DNA of 10,467 nt from an uncultured Slackia sp. (GTDB taxonomy: Bacteria; Actinomycetota; Coriobacteriia; Coriobacteriales; Eggerthellaceae). The DNA lies in the NCBI GenBank assembly GCA_934646845.1, contig CAKUEV010000050.1:1-10467 (forward strand), written 5' to 3'. Made by a program: the position numbers and the translations under genes. Below the pieces are notes generated by a model. It was not told the DNA's origin, ran no database searches, and saw nothing but the letters and a program-made list of their open reading frames with translations. Below are positions 5,085 through 10,467 of this stretch, piece after piece. Within the stretch, counting starts at the first letter, position 1. Every line of letters begins with the position of its first letter.

Positions 5085-7571
5085 ATGAGAGAAGCCCTCG
5101 ACATAGAAGTTCATGGCGTCGTTCAAGGCGTAGGCTTTCGCCCGTTCGTCTTCAACGCCGCGCTGCGCCACAACATCTGCGGTTGGGTGCTCAACGCCAC
5201 CGCGGGCGTCTTCGTGCACGCGGAAGGCGAGCCCGAAGACATCGACGCGTTGGTTATGGAAATCAACAGCAATGCGCCGGCCGCCTCGCGCGTGGACGAG
5301 ATCAATATGAAAGAAGCCCCGCTCGAAGGGTTCTCCGATTTCGAAATTCGCTATTCGGACGAAGCCGAAGCCGACGCGACCACCCTGGTGTCGCCCGACT
5401 TGGCGACGTGCGACGAATGCGTGGCCGAGCTGTTCGACCCGCACAACCGCCGCTACCATTACCCGTTCATCAATTGCACGAATTGCGGACCGCGCTTCAC
5501 GATTATCGACAGCCTCCCCTATGATCGCGCGAAAACTTCCATGGCGGGCTTTCCCATGTGCGAAGCATGCGACGCCGAATATCGCAACCCGGCGGACAGG
5601 CGCTTCCACGCACAGCCCGACGCATGCTTCGAATGCGGTCCCCATATCTCCTGGTGGGAAAAGAGCTTAGCGGAAAACCCCACAACGGACAAAGCTTTTG
5701 ACGGCGCCGATGCTGACGAGGATGGAACGCTGTGGGGTTGCACCCTTCAGGCCAGCGATGCGATTTTCGCGCGCGCGGCCGAACTTTTGCATGAAGGGGC
5801 CATCGTCGCCGTGAAAGGCCTTGGCGGCTTCCATTTGGCATGCGACGCACGCAACCCCGAAGCCCTCGCCGAGCTGCGCCGCCGCAAGCGCCGCGAAGGC
5901 AAAGCATTCGCGGTTATGTATCGCACGCTCGACGATGTGCGTGAAACCTGCCAGGTCAACGACGCCGAACGCCGCTTGCTCACGGGCACGCAGCGACCCA
6001 TCGTGCTCTTGAAGAAGCGCAGCGACGCGCAATTCGCCGCAGGCCTCGCCGACCATCTTCCCGAACTGGGCGTTATGCTGCCGTATACGCCGGTGCAGCA
6101 CCTGCTGCTTGCCGCATTCGGCGGACCGCTCGTCATGACGTCGGGCAATCTGCACGATGAGCCCATTTGCATGGCCGATGGCGAGGCGCGCTCCCAGCTC
6201 GCAGGCATCGCCGACGCGTTTCTGGGCAACAACCGCCCCATTCGCTGCCGTTTCGACGATTCGGTCGTGCGCGTGATTTCGGCGGGCAGCGCCGGCGACG
6301 CCGTGCAAATGGTGCGCCGCGCGCGCGGGTTCGCGCCCATGCCAATTTCGCTTGCGAAGAAGGGCGACCAGGCCAGCGACCAGGCAAAGCGTGTGCTGTT
6401 CGCCGCAGGCCCCGAGCAAAAGAATACGTTCTGCCTGCTGCGCGGCGACGAAGCGTTCGTGAGCCAGCATATTGGCGACATGGAAAACGCCGAGACATTC
6501 GACGCGTGGCTTTCGGCAAAAGAGCATTTCGAGAGCCTGTTCCAAGCCGCGCCCGAAAGCCTTGCGTCCGACATGCACCCCGAATACCTCTCGTCGAAAT
6601 GGGCCGAAGAGGCCCATCGCCGCGCAGCCGACGCAGGCGAAGAGCTGCCCCTTGAGAAAATCCAGCACCATCACGCGCACATCGTAAGCGCCATGGCCGA
6701 ATGCGGCCTCGACGAAGCGACCATTGGAGTTGCCTTCGATGGCACGGGCTACGGTTACGACGGGCGCATTTGGGGCGGCGAGGTTCTGCTCGCGAACCGA
6801 ACCGATTTCGAGAGATTCGCGAACTTCGCCTACCTTCCCATGCCAGGCGGCGCGGCGGCGGTGAAAAACCCGCTGCGCATGGCCTATGGGGCATTGCACG
6901 AATTCGACCTGCTCGATCACCCCGCGGCCGCCCCCGCGATTGAGGCGCTCGGCGATGCCGCCCAGATATGCGACCACATGATCGAACGCGACTTGAACTG
7001 CCCGCGCACCTCAAGCGTCGGCCGACTGTTCGACGCCGCGAGCGCGCTTTTGGGCGTCTGCGAGCACCCCGCCTACGAAGGCGAAGCCGCCGTGCTACTT
7101 GAGGCGGCCATGAGCGATGCCTCGCTGGGCAGAAAGCGAACCATCGACCCCGAAGCCGCAGGCGACGCCTACCATATGGGCGTCTCCAAGAATTGCGCCA
7201 ACCCCGACAGCACCGCGCATGACACGAGCGTCATTCTGCTCGACGCCCAACCCGTATTCGCGAGCATGCTCGATGACATGGCGGCAGGCGTGGCGACATC
7301 GAATATCGCCCGCAAGTTCCACGACGCCATGGTCGAGGCCATTATGCAGGCATGCCTGGTGGCAAATGCCGCCTACGGCATTTCTACCGTGGCGCTTTCG
7401 GGCGGCGTATTCATGAACCGCTACCTGCTCGAACACACGCTCGCCGCGCTCGAGGCCGCCGGCTTCACCGTTGCGCTCAATAAAGAGCTGCCGTGCAACG
7501 ACGGCGGCGTTTCATTCGGACAAGCCGTCATCGCCGCAGCGCGCCACGCGCAGGCAGATGCGCAGAAATAG
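5085..7571 (+). CDS. hypF: HypF carbamoyltransferase for [NiFe]-hydrogenase maturation
   Basis: HypF converts carbamoyl phosphate and ATP to carbamoyl adenylate and passes the carbamoyl group to the C-terminal Cys of HypE, the first step of cyanide ligand synthesis in the cytoplasm. All domains are present in order. The acylphosphatase domain (1-90) has catalytic R19 in HGVVQGVGFRPF and N37. The zinc-binding region has paired cysteines C109/C112, C131/C134, C159/C162 and C181/C184. The YrdC-like domain (about 225-400) contains VKGLGGFHLACDA, MTSGNLHDEPI and RFDDSVVR. The Kae1-like C-terminal domain has the metal-binding HHHAH at 528-532, VAFDGTGYGYDG and SGGVFMNR near 772. At 828 residues it is longer than the 750 of E. 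coli, partly through an acidic insert after the zinc region (about 195-215). AAGGAG lies 5 nt before the ATG. The frame is intact. Confidence 0.98.
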   Translation: MREALDIEVHGVVQGVGFRPFVFNAALRHNICGWVLNATAGVFVHAEGEPEDIDALVMEINSNAPAASRVDEINMKEAPLEGFSDFEIRYSDEAEADATTLVSPDLATCDECVAELFDPHNRRYHYPFINCTNCGPRFTIIDSLPYDRAKTSMAGFPMCEACDAEYRNPADRRFHAQPDACFECGPHISWWEKSLAENPTTDKAFDGADADEDGTLWGCTLQASDAIFARAAELLHEGAIVAVKGLGGFHLACDARNPEALAELRRRKRREGKAFAVMYRTLDDVRETCQVNDAERRLLTGTQRPIVLLKKRSDAQFAAGLADHLPELGVMLPYTPVQHLLLAAFGGPLVMTSGNLHDEPICMADGEARSQLAGIADAFLGNNRPIRCRFDDSVVRVISAGSAGDAVQMVRRARGFAPMPISLAKKGDQASDQAKRVLFAAGPEQKNTFCLLRGDEAFVSQHIGDMENAETFDAWLSAKEHFESLFQAAPESLASDMHPEYLSSKWAEEAHRRAADAGEELPLEKIQHHHAHIVSAMAECGLDEATIGVAFDGTGYGYDGRIWGGEVLLANRTDFERFANFAYLPMPGGAAAVKNPLRMAYGALHEFDLLDHPAAAPAIEALGDAAQICDHMIERDLNCPRTSSVGRLFDAASALLGVCEHPAYEGEAAVLLEAAMSDASLGRKRTIDPEAAGDAYHMGVSKNCANPDSTAHDTSVILLDAQPVFASMLDDMAAGVATSNIARKFHDAMVEAIMQACLVANAAYGISTVALSGGVFMNRYLLEHTLAALEAAGFTVALNKELPCNDGGVSFGQAVIAAARHAQADAQK

Positions 7572-7586
7572 AGGGAGGAACCCAGT

Positions 7587-7835
7587 ATGTGCCTTGCGAT
7601 TCCCGTAAAAATCACCGAACTCGACGAGGGTAACATGGCCACCGTCGACATTTTGGGCGTCACGCGCTCCATTTCCATCGACCTTACCCCGCAGGCAACC
7701 GTAGGCGACTACGTGTTGGTGCATGCGGGATTCGCGATTGAGGTGGTAAGCGAACAGGCCGCGAACGAAACGCTCGACCTTATTCGCCAATTCCCCGAAT
7801 TCGCCGACGACGTGCAGCCCGCGCCCGCGATGTAG
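7587..7835 (+). CDS. hypC: HypC/HybG-family hydrogenase maturation chaperone
   Basis: HypC pairs with HypD to build and carry the Fe(CN)2CO unit and delivers it to the hydrogenase large-subunit precursor. The 82-residue protein starts MCLAIPVKI, with the essential Cys at position 2, exposed when Met1 is removed. The rest follows the family's small beta-barrel pattern, including VGDYVLVHAGFAIEVV with conserved H46, and a helical C-terminus (NETLDLIRQFPEF). GGGAGG is 8 nt before the ATG, and the gene begins 15 nt after hypF. Its TAG directly abuts a GTG that is in frame with hypD, so hypC and hypD are tightly coupled. Length is normal for the family. Confidence 0.97.
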   Translation: MCLAIPVKITELDEGNMATVDILGVTRSISIDLTPQATVGDYVLVHAGFAIEVVSEQAANETLDLIRQFPEFADDVQPAPAM

Positions 7836-7844
7836 GTGGCGGCC

Positions 7845-8924
7845 ATGGTTGACCAAAACAGCTTCAAAGACCCCATGCTTGCACGCGGGATCATCGAAAG
7901 TATCCAGGCGCTCGCTCCAGAGCATGCGACCCTTATGGAAGTATGCGGAACACACACTGTCGCCATTGCCCGAAACGGCATTCGTTCTCTCATGCCCGAA
8001 GGTTGCCGTCTTGCAAGCGGTCCGGGCTGCCCCGTATGCGTGACGAGCAACCACGACATCGACACGGTCATCGCGCTCTCGCGCGTTCCAAACGTGATCA
8101 TCACCACCTTCGGCGACATGACGCGCGTGCCCGGCTCCACAAGCTCGCTTCTGAAAGAGCAAGCCGCGGGACGCGACATTCGCATTGTGTATTCGCCCCT
8201 CGACGCATTAACCGTTGCCAAGGAAAACCCCACCCGCCCCGTCGTGTTCGTGGGCGTCGGGTTCGAAACCACCACGCCGCTCGTTGCCATGGCGATCAAA
8301 CGCGCCAAGGCGATGGGGCTTGCCAATTTCAGCGTGTATGCAGCGCACAAAAACATGCCCGGTGCGCTCGACGTGCTCATGGGCGACCCCGAGCTGAAGG
8401 TCAACGCCCTCATTTTGCCAGGGCACGTAAGCACCATCATCGGAATGAAGCCTTACCAGTTTTTGGCCGAGAAATACCACATCCCCGGCGTTATCACCGG
8501 GTTCGAGCCGCTTGACGTGCTCGAAGGCATCGCCATGATTATGCGCCAGCTGCACGAAGGACGCGCCGAAATCGAGAACGCGTACGCGCGCGGCGTCATG
8601 CCCGAGGGCAATCCCGTAGCGCTTGCCGCGATTGACGAGGTGTTCGATACCTGCACCGCGACATGGCGCGGCCTTGGCCCCATCGAGGGAAGCGGCTACC
8701 GAATTCGCGATGAATTCGCCGATTTCGATGCGATGCGCGTGCATGATGTCGAGGTAGAGCCCACGATCGAACCGAAGGGGTGCCGCTGCGGCGATGTCCT
8801 GCGCGGCATTATGGCACCAAGCGAGTGCCCGCTGTTCCGCAAGGTTTGCACGCCGGAAAACCCCGTGGGACCCTGTATGGTGAGCTCCGAGGGCTCCTGC
8901 GCCGCGTATTTCAGGTATTACTAA
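7845..8924 (+). CDS. hypD: HypD iron-sulfur scaffold for Fe(CN)2CO assembly
   Basis: HypD holds a [4Fe-4S] cluster and, with HypC, receives cyanide from HypE and assembles the iron-cyanide-CO moiety. ATG 7845 is preferred because GGTGG lies 5 nt before it; an in-frame GTG at 7836 begins directly after the hypC stop and would add three residues. The 359-residue product shows the family motifs: MEVCGTHT (C34), SGPGCPVCV (C62, C65), GFETTTP, LPGHVS, and a C-terminal cysteine cluster C313, C315 (GCRCGDVLRG), C328, C335, C344 and C352 (GPCMVSSEGSCAAYFRY). Nothing is missing. It is followed not by hypE directly, as is common, but by 229 bp that contain a long inverted repeat. Confidence 0.97.
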   Translation: MVDQNSFKDPMLARGIIESIQALAPEHATLMEVCGTHTVAIARNGIRSLMPEGCRLASGPGCPVCVTSNHDIDTVIALSRVPNVIITTFGDMTRVPGSTSSLLKEQAAGRDIRIVYSPLDALTVAKENPTRPVVFVGVGFETTTPLVAMAIKRAKAMGLANFSVYAAHKNMPGALDVLMGDPELKVNALILPGHVSTIIGMKPYQFLAEKYHIPGVITGFEPLDVLEGIAMIMRQLHEGRAEIENAYARGVMPEGNPVALAAIDEVFDTCTATWRGLGPIEGSGYRIRDEFADFDAMRVHDVEVEPTIEPKGCRCGDVLRGIMAPSECPLFRKVCTPENPVGPCMVSSEGSCAAYFRYY

Positions 8925-8938
8925 CTATGATGATGGCT

Positions 8939-9082
8939 GGTGGTTCCTCGCGGAGGGGCCGCTTCGACATGCTCGGTTTCTCAATTTCTTCCAAAACGGG
9001 AAACCGGAGCGAGGCGCATAGGCCGCAAAGCGGCCGGTAGCCGAGCGGGCATGTCGTAGCGGCCCCTCCGCGAGGAACCACC
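8939..9082. repeat. 144-bp element with long inverted repeats between hypD and hypE
   Basis: The left arm (8939-8972) and right arm (9049-9082) pair over 34 positions with one mismatch (8964/9057). The outermost 25 bp are perfect (arm begins GGTGGTTCCTCGCGG and the other ends CGAGGAACCACC). Four more pairs, TCGG/CCGA (8973-8976, 9041-9044), follow a 4-nt bulge. The loop holds CGG-GAAA-CCG (8997-9006), a GNRA-type hairpin, and GGCCGC-AAA-GCGGCC (9021-9035). There is no T-run, so it is not an ordinary terminator. It could be a non-autonomous transposable repeat (MITE-like), a cruciform site, or a structured RNA acting as an RNase III-type processing or stabilising element. No clear target-site duplication abuts the arms; TATTACT does occur outside both ends (8916 and 9105). 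Confidence 0.85.
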
Positions 9083-9153
9083 GAAGTCGCCCATCGAATC
9101 CCGCTATTACTGGATGGGTCCACACTCATCACCCGATGAAGGGAGTTTTCATA

Positions 9154-10179
9154 ATGGTTGACGAAACTGTTCTTTTGGGTCATGGCTCCGGCGGAACCAT
9201 GATGAAGCGCATCATCGACGACGTGTTCGCCGCGACCTATGGCTCGGAAGAGCTTGCCCAAGGCAATGATGCCGCGCTTTTGCCGGCTCCCGAACCGGGC
9301 GAACGCTTGGCGTTTTCCACTGACACGTTCGTGGTCACGCCGCATTTCTTCCCCGGCGGCAACATCGGCCGTCTGGCCGTTTGCGGCACGGTGAACGACG
9401 TTGCCACGAGCGGCGCCAAGGTGAAATACCTCTCGGTCGCCATGGTGCTCGAAGAGGGCTTCCCCATGAATGACCTCCGCCGCATTTGCGAAACGATTCG
9501 CGAAGTCGCTGCCGAGGCCGGCGTGCATGTGGTAACGGGCGACACGAAAGTCGTGAATCGCGGACACGGCGACGGCATTTACATCAACACGGCAGGCGTG
9601 GGCCTGGTGCCGGCCGGCGTCGAGCTTTCTGGCGCGAACTGCAAGCCCGGAGACGCCATTCTGCTTTCCGGCACGCTGGGCGATCATGGCATTTGCATCA
9701 TGAGCCAGCGCGAGAACCTCTCGTTCAACGCCCCCATCGAAAGCGACGCCGCCCCTCTGAACGGCCTTATTGCCGACGTGCTCGCCGCCGCCCCCGATAC
9801 GCGCTGCTTCCGCGACCCCACCCGCGGCGGCCTGGCCTCGACGCTCAACGAGCTGGGCGCGCAAAGCGGCGTTGACATGGTAGTCTCGGAAGACGACGTT
9901 CCCGTGAAAGACGTGGTACGCGGCGCGTGCGACATGCTCGGTTACGACGTATTCCAGGTTGCCAACGAAGGCAAAATGGTTTGCATCGTGCCCGCCGAGC
10001 AGACCGAAGCCGCGCTCGCTGCCATGAAGGCCAACAAATACGGCGCCGATGCCGCCATTATCGGCCGCGTCGAGGAGGCCAACGAAACCCGCGGCCCGAA
10101 AGTCTTTTTGGAAACGGGCTTCGGCACACGCCGCATCCTCGATATGCTCGTAGGCGAACAGCTTCCACGCATTTGCTAA
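9154..10179 (+). CDS. hypE: HypE carbamoyl dehydratase for cyanide ligand synthesis
   Basis: HypE accepts the carbamoyl group from HypF on its C-terminal Cys and dehydrates it with ATP to a thiocyanate, which is handed to HypCD. The start at 9154 is chosen over the in-frame ATG at 9136 because AAGGGAG (9139-9145) lies 8 nt before 9154 and within the longer frame. The product has 341 residues, normal for the family. It has the PurM/AIR-synthase fold: LLGHGSGGTMMKRII, GNDAALLP, STDTFVVTPHFFPGGNIGR, GTVNDVATSGA, GDTKVV, LSGTLGDHG and FRDPTRGGLASTLNE. It ends in PRIC with the acceptor C341 as last residue. It is the last gene of the operon. Because of the long inverted repeat upstream, its translation does not depend on hypD and its transcript may be processed separately. 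Confidence 0.98.
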   Translation: MVDETVLLGHGSGGTMMKRIIDDVFAATYGSEELAQGNDAALLPAPEPGERLAFSTDTFVVTPHFFPGGNIGRLAVCGTVNDVATSGAKVKYLSVAMVLEEGFPMNDLRRICETIREVAAEAGVHVVTGDTKVVNRGHGDGIYINTAGVGLVPAGVELSGANCKPGDAILLSGTLGDHGICIMSQRENLSFNAPIESDAAPLNGLIADVLAAAPDTRCFRDPTRGGLASTLNELGAQSGVDMVVSEDDVPVKDVVRGACDMLGYDVFQVANEGKMVCIVPAEQTEAALAAMKANKYGADAAIIGRVEEANETRGPKVFLETGFGTRRILDMLVGEQLPRIC

Positions 10180-10187
10180 TTACCCAC

Positions 10188-10223
10188 AATGGGGCAGGGA
10201 ACGTATCCCTGCCCCATTTTTTT
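10188..10223 (+). terminator. Strong intrinsic terminator of the nikR-hyp operon
   Basis: Perfect 13-bp stem (10188-10200 with 10206-10218, core TGGGGCAGGGA / TCCCTGCCCCA), 5-nt loop, and a run of seven T (10217-10223). It starts 8 nt after the hypE stop, so hypE is the operon's last gene. Confidence 0.95.
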
Positions 10224-10275
10224 ACGGCCGCGCCCGCCCCGCCATCACGTCACCTCCACATTGAACAGGCGATAA

Positions 10276-10305
10276 TTTCCAGTTGAAGCCCGATTTCGGT
10301 ACAAT
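10276..10305 (+). promoter_or_regulatory. Probable promoter of the gene at the right edge
   Basis: TTTCCA (-35, 10276-10281), 18-nt spacer, TACAAT (-10, 10300-10305). The -10 is strong and the -35 only fair. Transcription would begin near 10312, leaving a leader of about 125 nt. Confidence 0.45.
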
Positions 10306-10311
10306 GCTCCC

Positions 10312-10435
10312 AACAACGAAGATATTACTCAGGCGCGCGTTTTCTGCGCGCCTGCTTCGTGAAGGGGAATCTTCGGCCGCATAAGCCCAACGACTCCCCT
10401 TGCATTCGCACCATCGATTGCGAGAAAGAGGACCT
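10312..10435 (+). promoter_or_regulatory. Structured leader before the right-edge gene
   Basis: CAGGCGCGC (10330-10338) pairs perfectly with GCGCGCCTG (10346-10354) around a 7-nt loop. ACGAAG / CTTCGT (10316-10321, 10355-10360) extends it past an 8-nt bulge. Next, AAGGGGA (10362-10368) pairs with TCCCCTT (10395-10401). A third small stem, TCGC / GCGA, lies just before the ribosome binding site. No T-run follows the first stem. The layout suggests an untranslated leader that could be regulatory (attenuator, riboswitch or protein-binding), but it matches no class I can name. Confidence 0.45.
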
Positions 10436-10467
10436 ATGCTTATCAGCGATACCGAGAAGCTTTACCC
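10436..10467 (+). CDS. Start of an unidentified gene, cut by the window edge
   Basis: ATG at 10436 opens a frame reading MLISDTEKLY before the sequence ends. It is preceded by AGAGG 4 nt upstream, a slightly short but usable spacing, and by a promoter and leader. Only ten full codons are visible, too few to name the family. It is separate from the hyp operon because of the strong terminator at 10188-10223. Confidence 0.5.
   Translation, partial: MLISDTEKLY

Noticed and set aside
5667..6977. Long minus-strand open frames opposite hypF (436 residues here and 342 residues at 4617-5645)
   Set aside because: They are antisense to strongly conserved nikR and hypF domains, have Arg/His/Ala-rich composition typical of reverse frames in GC-rich DNA, and no ribosome binding sites.
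8927..9040. Small plus-strand frame starting with three Met codons across the inverted repeat
   Set aside because: No ribosome binding site, and its sequence is set by the repeat arms; no protein-like pattern.
1..10467. CRISPR array or retron
   Set aside because: No regular repeat-spacer series and no cas or reverse transcriptase gene; the long hairpin at 8939-9082 stands alone.

Overview
The window is high in G+C, with AGGAGG-type ribosome binding sites, and carries a low-potential ferredoxin and a set of [NiFe]-hydrogenase maturation genes. This suggests an anaerobic, hydrogen-metabolising bacterium. The overall style (GC-rich, tightly packed, HxlR regulator, NikR-led hyp cluster) is most like a gut or rumen Actinomycetota of the Coriobacteriia/Eggerthellaceae kind. 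That placement is inference; the window holds no taxonomic marker.

Region 1 (1-2311) is the right end of an integrated mobile element. It holds the tail of an unidentified gene, a basic membrane protein with a phage/ICE-accessory look, and a complete tyrosine integrase. Next to the integrase are short direct repeats spaced by one helical turn. At 2284-2311 lies the T-arm, acceptor strand and CCA of a tRNA, probably tRNA-Leu, without its 5' part. This is best read as the attachment junction where the element entered a tRNA gene. The tRNA's old terminator (2323-2350) follows directly. An intact copy of the tRNA is expected beyond the left edge of the window.

Region 2 (2312-4292) looks like resident chromosome. 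A 2[4Fe-4S] ferredoxin gene and an HxlR-family regulator gene are transcribed divergently from a 391-bp intergenic region that contains a good promoter for each and several inverted repeats. A 148-residue protein of unknown function converges on hxlR with one base between the two stop codons.

Region 3 (4293-10223) is the main operon: an 84-residue helical protein, nikR, hypF, hypC, hypD and hypE, ending in a strong terminator. NikR senses nickel. HypF and HypE make the thiocyanate on the C-terminal cysteine of HypE. HypC and HypD assemble the Fe(CN)2CO group for the hydrogenase large subunit. The nickel-insertion genes hypA and hypB and the hydrogenase structural genes are not in the window. 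Two features stand out: a seven-histidine alternating tail on NikR, and a 144-bp element with a near-perfect 34-bp inverted repeat between hypD and hypE.

Region 4 (10224-10467) holds a promoter, a leader of about 125 nt with several hairpins, and the first codons of another gene.
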